From assembly GCF_011043775.1 (NCBI RefSeq), contig NZ_JAAKXY010000002.1, forward strand, positions 186,001-250,000: a DNA stretch of 64,000 nt, written 5' to 3'. Of this stretch, positions 24,660 to 32,077 are shown piece by piece; position 1 is the stretch's first letter, and each line of letters begins with the position of its first letter. The notes beneath the pieces were generated by a model that saw nothing but the letters and a program-made list of their open reading frames with translations, did no database searches and was not told the DNA's origin. The stretch is from Natronolimnobius sp. AArcel1. GTDB taxonomy: Archaea > Halobacteriota > Halobacteria > Halobacteriales > Natrialbaceae. Made by a program: the position numbers and the translations under genes.

Positions 24660-25085
24660 ATGGCAGCATCCCCATCCCATCCACTCGTCCGACTCGAGAC
24701 GCTTGCACTGATCGCTATCGGCGGCTTCGTCGGGGCGAACCTCCGGTTTCTCGCACTCGGCGCGCTCTCGGATATACAGGCTGTCTTGCTCGTCAACGTC
24801 GTCGGCAGTTTCACACTCGGCCTGTTCGCCTACGAAGCCGAGTATGTCGACATCCTCTCGCGAAAATCGCGGCTCGTCTTTACGACCGGCGTTCTCTCCT
24901 CGCTGACGACCTACAGCACGTTTGCAATCCAGACTGCAATCGACGCCGGCCCCGCCGAGCCGCTGTTGCTCGTCGGCATCGTCGCCGGCAACTACGGACT
25001 CGGCTTTACCGGCGTTCTCGCGAGTCGAACAGTTGTTCGATGGCTCACCACGGGACCACACCCGACAGGCGGTGAGACTGCATGA
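24660..25085 (+). CDS. crcB: Fluoride efflux channel CrcB/Fluc, first subunit
   Basis: This 141-residue four-helix protein of the CrcB/Fluc family is a fluoride-selective channel that works as a dual-topology dimer. The signature region is GGFVGANLRFLALG with the Asn/Arg typical of the first helix. NVVGSFTLGLF contains the conserved Asn, and TGVLSSLTTYSTFAIQ is the Phe-box/TTYSTF track helix. ATG 24660 follows the riboswitch directly; a longer in-frame ATG at 24543 would translate the aptamer and is rejected. Its stop overlaps the next crcB start, so the two proteins probably form a heterodimer with opposite orientation. Confidence 0.93.
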   Translation: MAASPSHPLVRLETLALIAIGGFVGANLRFLALGALSDIQAVLLVNVVGSFTLGLFAYEAEYVDILSRKSRLVFTTGVLSSLTTYSTFAIQTAIDAGPAEPLLLVGIVAGNYGLGFTGVLASRTVVRWLTTGPHPTGGETA

Positions 25086-25483
25086 GTGGTCTCCTCGAGT
25101 CGGCCGCGACTCTCTTCATCGGATTCGAACTCGAGCCAGCCCACCTCGTCGGAATCGGGGGCGCAATTGGGGCCGTCTTGCGCCATCTGGTCTATCTGCA
25201 GGTCTCGAGTGAGCGGTTCCCGTGGCCGACGCTCGCGGTGAACGTGATCGGCAGTTTCGTCTTCGCGCTCGCGATTTTCGCTGGTGCGGGCGAGTCGACG
25301 ATTCAGTTAGTTGGGATCGGTGCCTGTGGTGCGTTTACGACGTTTTCATCGTTTTCCGTCGAAACGGTGCAACTCTGGGAGCGCGGTGATCGGCGGCTCG
25401 CTGTTGTAAACGCAGCCGGTAATTTGGGTCTCTCGCTCGTCGGGATTACCCTCGCGTGGGGACTGCTCGCGCTTGTCGGCTGA
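25082..25483 (+). CDS. crcB: Fluoride efflux channel CrcB/Fluc, second subunit
   Basis: This 133-residue CrcB paralogue has the four expected helices: GIGGAIGAVLRHLVYLQV, NVIGSFVFALAIFAG, GIGACGAFTTFSSFSVETVQL and NLGLSLVGITLAWGLLALVG. The conserved Asn (AVNVIGSF) and the TTFSSFS pore track are present. The ATGA overlap with the first crcB shows translational coupling, and both lie under the fluoride riboswitch. Paired crcB genes are the usual heterodimeric arrangement. Confidence 0.93.
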   Translation: MSGLLESAATLFIGFELEPAHLVGIGGAIGAVLRHLVYLQVSSERFPWPTLAVNVIGSFVFALAIFAGAGESTIQLVGIGACGAFTTFSSFSVETVQLWERGDRRLAVVNAAGNLGLSLVGITLAWGLLALVG

Positions 25484-25918
25484 TCATGCCTCGGGCCTAA
25501 CCACTGTGACCGGAACGGCCGACCGACGCACGACCGTCTCTGCAACACTACCAAGCAGGAATCGCGCGAGTCCGTCGCGGCCGTGGCTACCGATCACGAT
25601 CTGTGAACAGTCGTGGTCGTCCGCATACGAAACAATCGTCCGCGCCGGATCGCCTGCCTCGAGTGCCGTCTCGACGGTCACGCCGTCTGGTATCGACTCT
25701 GCGGTTGCCTCGAGGATGGCCTCACCGCGGTCGCGCTCGTTCGAGAACTCGTCATCGCCCGTGTAGCCCGGATAGGACTGCCGGCGGCTGTAATCGACCA
25801 TTGGATTCATCACGTACAGTAGCGTCAGCGTCACGTCTGGGAACTGCTCTCGGGCGTACTCGAGGGCGTGTTCTGCGGCCGGCGAGCCGTCGACTGGAAC
25901 GAGAACGGAATTGGACAT
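25484..25918 (-). CDS. Universal stress protein (UspA family)
   Basis: This 144-residue UspA-type protein has N-terminal VLVPVDGSPAAEHALEYA and the ATP-binding motif IGSHGRDGLARFLLGSVAETVVRRS (G-2x-G-9x-GS). It therefore probably binds ATP. The C-terminal strand is VPVTVVRP. It is a soluble stress-linked nucleotide-binding protein. Its stop codon is immediately adjacent to that of crcB. No specific stimulus is deducible, but it sits among ion-transport genes. Confidence 0.92.
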   Translation of the reverse strand: MSNSVLVPVDGSPAAEHALEYAREQFPDVTLTLLYVMNPMVDYSRRQSYPGYTGDDEFSNERDRGEAILEATAESIPDGVTVETALEAGDPARTIVSYADDHDCSQIVIGSHGRDGLARFLLGSVAETVVRRSAVPVTVVRPEA

Positions 25919-25971
25919 AGAGCTACCATCGTGTTCGACAGCAAAAAAGGATCACTGCGTTCGGCCTGTTG

Positions 25972-27012
25972 CTACAGCAACTCGCCCAGCAACACGGATG
26001 CGAGTCCGAAGTAGATCAACAGCGCCGTCACGTCTTTGACGGTCGTAATCAGTGGATCGGACGCCGCAGCAGGGTCGAAGCCGAGTTTGTTCATCACCCA
26101 CGGGATAACGTAGCCGACGACCGACGCGACGACACAGACGGCGACGAGGCCGACGAAGACGACGATTGCGAGTTCGGTCGCAAATGGCTCGTTCATCTGC
26201 CAGACGTAGGCGGCACCGGCACCAATCGAACCGATGATGAGACCGATCAGCAAGCCAATGAGTCCTTCGCGTGCGAAGTACTTCATCGCGTTTCGGTCGT
26301 CAATCTGGCCAAGCGCCAATCCACGGACGAAAATCGTCGACGCCTGCGTCCCGACGTTGCCGCCCATGTCCATGATCACTGGCACGAAAAAGGCGAGCGC
26401 GACGACGCCCTCGAGCGTTTCCTCGTGGAAGTCGATGACGCCACCGGCAAGTAACCCGCCCGCGAGGGCGACGATCAGCCACGGAAGCCTGAGTCTGAGA
26501 ATGCGCGGAATCGAGGACTCGAGGATTGCCGAACTGCGAGATTCCTCGACATCAGCAAACGAAAAGCCGGCGCTCTTGAGTATGTCTTCGGTGGCTTCTT
26601 CCTCGACAACGTCGATCATGTCGTCGGTTCGAAGCACACCGACGAGGTAGCCGTCGTCGTCAACGACCGGCAGTGCCGGGAAATCCCGATCAGCCATTTC
26701 GTTGGCCGCCAACTCGGGGTCGGCATCTGCGTTGATCGTGACGAGGTCGGTTATCATGTGATCCTCGACGACATCGTCCTCCGGCGCGTTGAGCAATTCC
26801 CGGAGAGACATGACACCGACGAGTCGGCCGGCGTTATCGGTGACGTACAGGTAATAAACAGTTGTTTCGTCGTCGAGCGGTTCGAACCGACGGAACTCGT
26901 CGATCGCCATCTCAACGAACGTATCTTGCGTGACCGCAACGTACTCGTCGTCAGTCACCTCGCCAACGCGATCCGCGTGAAACTCGAGGTCGCGGTCGCT
27001 AGCAGCCCCCAT
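25972..27012 (-). CDS. mgtE: MgtE magnesium transporter lacking the N domain
   Basis: This 346-residue protein has a tandem CBS pair (~residues 10-135; VGEVTDDEYVAVTQDT opens it, FPALPVVDDDGYLVGVL is in the second) and the MgtE membrane domain with about five helices. The Mg-site signature is in FFVPVIMDMGGNVGTQAST. Bacterial MgtE has ~100 extra N-terminal residues that sense Mg; here the protein begins at the CBS linker, so only CBS gating remains. ATG 27012 lies inside the 3' end of a small upstream ORF, indicating coupled translation. The open frame extends to 27051, but that is not preferred. Confidence 0.92.
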   Translation of the reverse strand: MGAASDRDLEFHADRVGEVTDDEYVAVTQDTFVEMAIDEFRRFEPLDDETTVYYLYVTDNAGRLVGVMSLRELLNAPEDDVVEDHMITDLVTINADADPELAANEMADRDFPALPVVDDDGYLVGVLRTDDMIDVVEEEATEDILKSAGFSFADVEESRSSAILESSIPRILRLRLPWLIVALAGGLLAGGVIDFHEETLEGVVALAFFVPVIMDMGGNVGTQASTIFVRGLALGQIDDRNAMKYFAREGLIGLLIGLIIGSIGAGAAYVWQMNEPFATELAIVVFVGLVAVCVVASVVGYVIPWVMNKLGFDPAAASDPLITTVKDVTALLIYFGLASVLLGELL

Positions 27013-27163
27013 ACACCTCACCCCGGCTGTGTGAGCGAATGACGCCGGCAAACTCGCCCTCGAGAAGATCGAGCACTACTTCCTCGAGCGTCGGCAATCG
27101 ATCGCGTGCGTCGTTGATGGTGGTATCGGTACGTAGTGGACTGCTGTGGTTAGTATTCAGCAT
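26999..27163 (-). CDS. Small leaderless ORF overlapping mgtE
   Basis: This 54-codon frame (start MLNTNHSSPLRTDTT, then LPTLEEVVLDLLEGEFAGVI, ending EVYGGC) lies directly before mgtE and overlaps its ATG by 14 bases. A TATA-like TATTTTTA lies 26 nt upstream of the ATG, so a leaderless mgtE mRNA would begin with this ORF, which argues that it is translated. The sequence has an amphipathic helix but no recognised domain, and it does not resemble the MgtE N domain. It could be a regulatory leader peptide whose translation controls mgtE, or an independent small protein. Confidence 0.6.
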   Translation of the reverse strand: MLNTNHSSPLRTDTTINDARDRLPTLEEVVLDLLEGEFAGVIRSHSRGEVYGGC

Positions 27164-27188
27164 ACACAGCGCAATGTTTAGCCCCTTC

Positions 27189-27196
27189 TAAAAATA
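27189..27196 (-). promoter_or_regulatory. TATA-like box of the mgtE transcript
   Basis: Read on the minus strand this is TATTTTTA, placed 26-33 nt upstream of the small ORF start at 27163, the spacing of a haloarchaeal leaderless promoter. Confidence 0.55.
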
Positions 27197-27353
27197 CTTC
27201 CCCTTTGGTACTAACAACGAATTTAATTGCCATGGGTGAGATAACCATGTCAAATTGAATCATGGTGAGTGCACAATGAAACCGAAAGACGACGACGCCG
27301 ATATCGGTGGACACGACCCATACGTTTAACAGGCAACTGAGTGATTCACTGGT

Positions 27354-27923
27354 ATGAGCGTTCGGGGCGACGTGTGGTCGATCTATCGTGAGGCACTCCC
27401 AGTGCTAGTGATCGCACTCGGGGGCGGACTGTTCGCTGGACTCGTCCTCGAGAGCATTCTCGAGAGCGTCGAACGGTTTCCGGGCTTACTCGTAATGGTG
27501 CCCGTTTTCCTTGCTACCCGGGGCAACGTCTATGGCGCACTCGGTGGTCGGATCTCGAGTGGGCTGCACCAGGGGTTGATCGAACCGCGATTTCAGCGGG
27601 ACGAACGACTGGTCAATGCCGTGGTAGCATCGTTTATCAACGGGATCGGGATCTCGATTGTCATCGGCGTCCTCACCTGGATTGCACTGCTCGCAATCGG
27701 CTGGGAAGTCGCTGCGCTGTATGAACTCGTCGGGATCATGCTCATCGCAGGGCTGCTCACCTCGGTGATCCTCATCTTTGGGCTGCTCGTCCTGATTTTC
27801 GCGGGCTACAAGCGCGGCTACGATCCGGACAATCTCGTTGGCCCTATCGTGACGACACTCGGTGACATCTTCGGCATGCTGTTCATGCTGTTCTCGATTG
27901 GCTTCGTGGAGGTGCTCGTCTAA
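27354..27923 (+). CDS. SLC41/MgtE-like half transporter, first half
   Basis: This 189-residue protein consists only of the integral membrane part of the MgtE/SLC41 superfamily, with about five helices. The signature segment is VPVFLATRGNVYGALGGRIS, which corresponds to the LKGN-type first repeat of eukaryotic SLC41 and lacks the acidic residue of MgtE. There is no CBS domain. A TATA-like TTTAA lies 25-29 nt before ATG 27354. The TAATG overlap with the following gene suggests a heterodimeric divalent-cation (probably Mg) transporter formed by the two half proteins. Confidence 0.85.
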   Translation: MSVRGDVWSIYREALPVLVIALGGGLFAGLVLESILESVERFPGLLVMVPVFLATRGNVYGALGGRISSGLHQGLIEPRFQRDERLVNAVVASFINGIGISIVIGVLTWIALLAIGWEVAALYELVGIMLIAGLLTSVILIFGLLVLIFAGYKRGYDPDNLVGPIVTTLGDIFGMLFMLFSIGFVEVLV

Positions 27924-28504
27924 TGGTCGTCCCACAGGGTTCGCTCGGGACGTGGAACTGGAAGTCAATCGTCGGCAATATGTTCCCACTGCTGGTCGTC
28001 CTCTCGATTATCGTCCTCTGGGCCGGCATCACGCTCGAGGACGCCGAAGAGATGTTAGAGGAGTTCGCGATTCTCGCCGTCATGGTGCCGACGATGGTCG
28101 ACATGGGCGGGAATCTGGGTGCGATTTTGAGTTCCCGGCTCTCGACTCGCTTCCACCTCGGGACCACGGAACTCGATCCGACGGATCGGGTGCTGTGGGC
28201 GAACGTCGTCGCCATCCTGGCGCTCGCGGCAACGATCTTCACCGCACTCGCTGTCGGCGCGTACACACTCGGCGTCGTGCTGTTCGATACCCCGATCGCG
28301 TTTGGCGAGTTGCTGCTCATCTCGCTCGTCAGCGGGATGTCTGTCGCCGTAATCGCGATCATCTTCAGTTTCGCAGCCACCTATGGCTCCTACCGCTTGG
28401 GGATCGACCCCGACGACACGACGATCCCAATCGTCACCAACGTCGTCGACGTCTTCGGGATGGTCATCTTCATCGGCGTCTCTGCAGCTGTCCTCAATTT
28501 CTGA
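27923..28504 (+). CDS. SLC41/MgtE-like half transporter, second half
   Basis: This 193-residue membrane protein is paralogous to the preceding gene, with about five helices. The signature is VPTMVDMGGNLGAILSSRLST, which keeps the Asp of the MgtE metal site and the GGN motif. This corresponds to the second repeat of SLC41. The start overlaps the preceding stop by one base (TAATG). The two proteins together would recreate the two-repeat SLC41 architecture. There is no cytoplasmic regulatory domain. Confidence 0.85.
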   Translation: MVVPQGSLGTWNWKSIVGNMFPLLVVLSIIVLWAGITLEDAEEMLEEFAILAVMVPTMVDMGGNLGAILSSRLSTRFHLGTTELDPTDRVLWANVVAILALAATIFTALAVGAYTLGVVLFDTPIAFGELLLISLVSGMSVAVIAIIFSFAATYGSYRLGIDPDDTTIPIVTNVVDVFGMVIFIGVSAAVLNF

Positions 28505-28664
28505 GATCGAGAGATTCGACGTCTGTGAGGTCACGTTGTGAGAGCGTCAGCGCCGCGTCTGTCGGGCGTCTGACTGAGTTTCAAGTACAATGGCGTGGCC
28601 GTCGTGATATGGTACGCATTCGGAATTGGCTTGCGACTCACTCCACCGGAACCCCCCACCGGCC

Positions 28665-28907
28665 ATGGCACGTATGGCAGGCACACCGATGACCGCAACA
28701 CTGACTATCGCCGTTTCGATGGCACTGACGCTCGTGCAACTTCGCCACAGTATCCGTATCGGCACTCGAGAACACGTCCCCGTGAGCGCACACGTTGGTG
28801 CTCGCGTGCGGATGCTCGTCCCGCTTTCGCTCGCCGTCATCATCGTTGCCCTTGCAACGGTTGGCTACCTCGAACTCGTTGGGACGTTGCTCGCTTTGCT
28901 CGAGTAA
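28665..28907 (+). CDS. Small two-helix membrane protein
   Basis: This 80-residue frame (start MARMAGTPMTATLTI) has two hydrophobic helices, TATLTIAVSMALTLVQL and MLVPLSLAVIIVALATVGYLELVGTLLALL, joined by a polar His/Arg loop. It does not match a family that I know. The longer open frame from 28626 looks artificial; ATG 28674 is another possible start. It follows the SLC41-like pair after 160 bp and is convergent with the PhoU/TrkA-C gene. Confidence 0.55.
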   Translation: MARMAGTPMTATLTIAVSMALTLVQLRHSIRIGTREHVPVSAHVGARVRMLVPLSLAVIIVALATVGYLELVGTLLALLE

Positions 28908-28944
28908 CCAACGAGAAGAACACAGGAACGCTACGTCTGACGGA

Positions 28945-30153
28945 CTACGCTTCCGAAAGGTCGGCAAACGCGGTCGCAGCCGTTCGTGTTCCCTTGGCGA
29001 TCAACACGTCACCACGTCGGATCTCGGCATTGGCATCGCCGACGAGTAACCAACCCTCCTCAGGACGTCGAATTGCGATCACCGACATCGTCGTCTCCGT
29101 ATCCGGAACGCCGCCAACAATCGCAGCGCCATCGAGATCGCTGTCCGGTTCGATTGCGACGCGCGTGATGATTTCGTCACTTTCCTCGACTGCCATCTGA
29201 ACGACTGGGTGAACATCGATTTCGCGCAGGACACCCTCGCTAATGTCGATTGCCGCATCGCTGATGACCTCCGTTGCACTGCCCAGGTGGATTAGTCCAC
29301 GGAGCACGACCGGGTCGGGCGCATCCGCCGCCGCTCGCAAGGTCCACGCCTCAAAACGCGACTCGAGGGCGTCCACTTCGACCTCGAGATTGCGAACTTC
29401 TTCAGCCAGTGGCTCGCTGTCGAACAGAACTGCGCTGTAGGCGAGGTCGACCGCCAGTTCCGAGAGATTCTTCATATGGACGATCGTATCGACCGCGCGC
29501 TCGAGGTCCTCGATATCCGGTGTCTCGACGGAGGGGGCCTCGTAGGGATCACCGGTCAGCGTCTCGTAGACCTCGCTGATCGAGACGTCCGGACCGCGAA
29601 GCAATGCCACGTCGTCCGTCCGAATCGCCGTCTCCGGACCGGGGTTTAACAGCCACTCATCGCCACGCCGCAAGGCGATAACGCGCACGCCAGTTTCTGA
29701 CTCGAGGTCAATCTCCGCAAGCGTTTGGTCGACGTATTCCGAATCACCCACGACGACCCCGCGGACGAGCGTCTCGACGGCTTCTGGCAGCGCTGCACGC
29801 ATCGCTTCGGGGAGACCGATATCCTCGAGAACGACTTTCGCAATATCCCCGGCCGCGTCGCTGATATCATCAGCAGCTGTAACGATTCCGAGGACCGGAG
29901 CGAGTTGCTCGGCGTCGTCCGGACTGCGCGTCGCCATCATCAGGCCCATCCGCGCGCGCATCTCGAGTTCGTCCATGCGCCCCTCGAGACGAAGCACCTC
30001 GCGAGCAATCTCCTCGCTCGAGTGCAACACAGCAGAGTACGACAGGTCAATCAACAACTCTGCCGTATCTTTCATCTCGACGAGCACGTCTTTGACGTTA
30101 ACGGGCTCGTACCTGATCGGTTCCGACGGTGCTTCGCCCTCGAGCGGGTCCAT
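28945..30153 (-). CDS. PhoU/TrkA-C duplicated regulatory protein (COG3273-like)
   Basis: This 402-residue soluble protein is an internal duplication. Each half has a PhoU-like helical bundle (KDTAELLIDLSYSAVLHSSE in the first, KNLSELAVDLAYSAVLFDSE in the second) followed by an RCK_C/TrkA-C domain (TGVRVIALRRGDEWLLNPGP and TTMSVIAIRRPEEGWLL). Such proteins control potassium or other cation channels by ligand binding. No channel subunit is adjacent, so it may act in trans. Met 30153 (MDPLEGE) is the start; the very long frame that continues upstream runs antisense to serS and is spurious. Confidence 0.85.
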   Translation of the reverse strand: MDPLEGEAPSEPIRYEPVNVKDVLVEMKDTAELLIDLSYSAVLHSSEEIAREVLRLEGRMDELEMRARMGLMMATRSPDDAEQLAPVLGIVTAADDISDAAGDIAKVVLEDIGLPEAMRAALPEAVETLVRGVVVGDSEYVDQTLAEIDLESETGVRVIALRRGDEWLLNPGPETAIRTDDVALLRGPDVSISEVYETLTGDPYEAPSVETPDIEDLERAVDTIVHMKNLSELAVDLAYSAVLFDSEPLAEEVRNLEVEVDALESRFEAWTLRAAADAPDPVVLRGLIHLGSATEVISDAAIDISEGVLREIDVHPVVQMAVEESDEIITRVAIEPDSDLDGAAIVGGVPDTETTMSVIAIRRPEEGWLLVGDANAEIRRGDVLIAKGTRTAATAFADLSEA

Positions 30154-30264
30154 ACGAACCACACTTTCCCCGACACGAAAAAACATTTCCTGCCACTGCC
30201 CCGTGCTTTCACTCGCAGTCACCTTCCGATACGGTTTTGGACGGCCGTACTGAAGCCTCGGGCA

Positions 30265-31644
30265 ATGCTTGATCGGACCTACGTACGCGAAAATGCCGAC
30301 GAGGTACGCGACGCACTGGACAATCGGGGTGCCGACGTCGACCTCGATGATCTTCTCGAGATCGACGAACGCTGGCGCGAGTTGAAAGCCCGTGGCGACG
30401 AACTGCGCCACGAGCGTAACGAAGTCACCAAACAAATCGGCACACTCGTCGCCGAAGGCAAACAAGAGGAAAAAGACGAAGCAATCGCCCAATCGCGCGA
30501 CCTGAAAGACGAGATCGAAGAAATCGAAGACGAAGCCGCCGAGCTTCAGGACGAACTCCAAGACCGCATGCTCGAGGTCCCACAGATCCCTCACGAGAGC
30601 GTCCCACTCGGCGTAGATGAGCGCCACAACGTCGAGGACCGACGCTGGGGCTTCGACGACCTGCGTGACGTGCCCAACGACGTAACGCCACACTACGAAC
30701 TCGGCGAGGAGATGGACATTATCGACGAAGAACGCGCCGCCAAGACCACCGGCTCCGGCTACTACTTCCTCAAAGGCGACGGCGCACGACTCGAGCACGC
30801 CCTCATCCAGTTCATGATGGATATTCACCGTGAGCAGGACTACGTTGATGTCTTCCCGCCAGTGCCCGTCAAAAGTGCCTCGATGCGAGGGACGGGCCAG
30901 TTCCCTAAGTTCGCTGACGACGCCTACCGCCTCGGTGGCAGCAACGACGAGGAGTTCGACGACGAGGACCTCTGGCTCTGCCCGACGGCAGAGGTGCCCG
31001 TCACCAACATGTACGCCAACGAGATTCTCCTCACAGACGACCTCCCACTCAAGCATCAAGCCTACACGCCAAACTTCCGGCGCGAGGCCGGCGAACACGG
31101 CACCGAAACACGGGGCATCGTCCGCGTCCACCAGTTCAACAAAGTCGAGTTGGTGAATTTCGTCGAACCCGACGAAAGCTACGACCGACTCGAGAGCCTG
31201 CTCGAGGAAGCCGAAGTCGTCCTGCAGGAACTCGGCCTTCCCTACCGCATTCTCGAACTCTGTACCGGCGACCTGACCTTTGCGTCGGCCAAAACCTACG
31301 ATATCGAGGTCTGGGCCCCCGGCGACGACATGGACGACGGTCCCGACGAAGGCGGGCGCTGGCTCGAGGTCTCCTCGGCGTCGAACTTTGAGGACTTCCA
31401 GGCGCGGCGTGCCGGCCTGCGCTACCGTCCGGAGCGCCACGAATCCGCAGAGTATCTGCACACCCTGAACGCATCGGGGCTTGCGATCCCGCGCGTGATG
31501 GTCGCCATCCTCGAGTACTACCAGAACGAAGATGGCACCGTCACCATCCCCGAAGCCCTCCAACCCTACATGGGCGACCAAGAGGTCATCGAGGGCCACG
31601 AGAAAGTCGGCGAAGCGGCACTGGGTGCAGGCGAACGCGAATAG
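30265..31644 (+). CDS. serS: Seryl-tRNA synthetase
   Basis: This 459-residue class II synthetase charges tRNA-Ser. The N-terminal ~110 residues form the tRNA-binding coiled coil (ELKARGDELRHERNEVTKQI, rich in Glu/Lys). Motif 2 is FRREAGEHGTETRGIVRVHQF, TAEVPVTN precedes it, and motif 3 is in NASGLAIPRVMVAILEYY. It is the standard bacterial/haloarchaeal form, not the methanogen type. The ATG at 30265 matches family N-termini (MLDRTYVRENADEVRDAL). It is divergent from the PhoU/TrkA-C gene. Confidence 0.97.
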   Translation: MLDRTYVRENADEVRDALDNRGADVDLDDLLEIDERWRELKARGDELRHERNEVTKQIGTLVAEGKQEEKDEAIAQSRDLKDEIEEIEDEAAELQDELQDRMLEVPQIPHESVPLGVDERHNVEDRRWGFDDLRDVPNDVTPHYELGEEMDIIDEERAAKTTGSGYYFLKGDGARLEHALIQFMMDIHREQDYVDVFPPVPVKSASMRGTGQFPKFADDAYRLGGSNDEEFDDEDLWLCPTAEVPVTNMYANEILLTDDLPLKHQAYTPNFRREAGEHGTETRGIVRVHQFNKVELVNFVEPDESYDRLESLLEEAEVVLQELGLPYRILELCTGDLTFASAKTYDIEVWAPGDDMDDGPDEGGRWLEVSSASNFEDFQARRAGLRYRPERHESAEYLHTLNASGLAIPRVMVAILEYYQNEDGTVTIPEALQPYMGDQEVIEGHEKVGEAALGAGERE

Positions 31645-32077
31645 CTACCTGACAGGTTTTGTAGACTGTCTGTTCTCGAGAACGACCACCGTTTTGCTCG
31701 GACGCATCGTCAGAGACGACTCGACTCATACTCGAGTAAAACACTCTCTCGAGTCCGTGAGTGTTAGCTCTTACAGATGGTCTCTTGAAGATGAGATACT
31801 GTGTGTACTGATAGTCGGGTTTCCTTCGGATAGCATTATGTGTCACAGTGGAATCAGTCAACCTGCAGGCCACGCGCCGGGGCTTGCAATACACGTGAAC
31901 GTATCGTCGATGGCTGACCTGATTCACCAGCCATTTTCGACTCGGCGGCGTATTGTCGCACCAGTATAGTAGTTTTGAGCAACAGCACTCGTTCGGCTCG
32001 CTCAAATAGCAACCGCTCAGCGGTGAGTTCAGTCGAAAGAGAAAAGCGATTCGTCGACGGCTCGAGGTGGTCGACGC
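31645..32077. other. Intergenic region without a supported gene
   Basis: This 433 bp stretch between convergent serS and aEF-2 has lower GC than its flanks. Open frames on either strand lack protein-like character. Around 31950-31975 the minus strand reads CTATACTGG followed closely by CAATAC, a faint echo of the repeat motif near 62.6 kb. It may be a decayed mobile-element remnant, but this is weak. Confidence 0.4.

Noticed and set aside
27012-27163. The mgtE leader ORF as a frameshifted MgtE N domain
   Set aside because: Its residues do not resemble the helical MgtE N domain and the CBS linker motif starts cleanly in mgtE.
27276-27329. 17-codon frame MKPKDDDADIGGHDPYV before the SLC41-like pair
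   Set aside because: It ends within the TATA-like box of the next gene and has no promoter of its own.
30154-31599. Upstream part of an 884-codon minus-strand frame
   Set aside because: It lies antisense to serS. The real protein begins at Met 30153.
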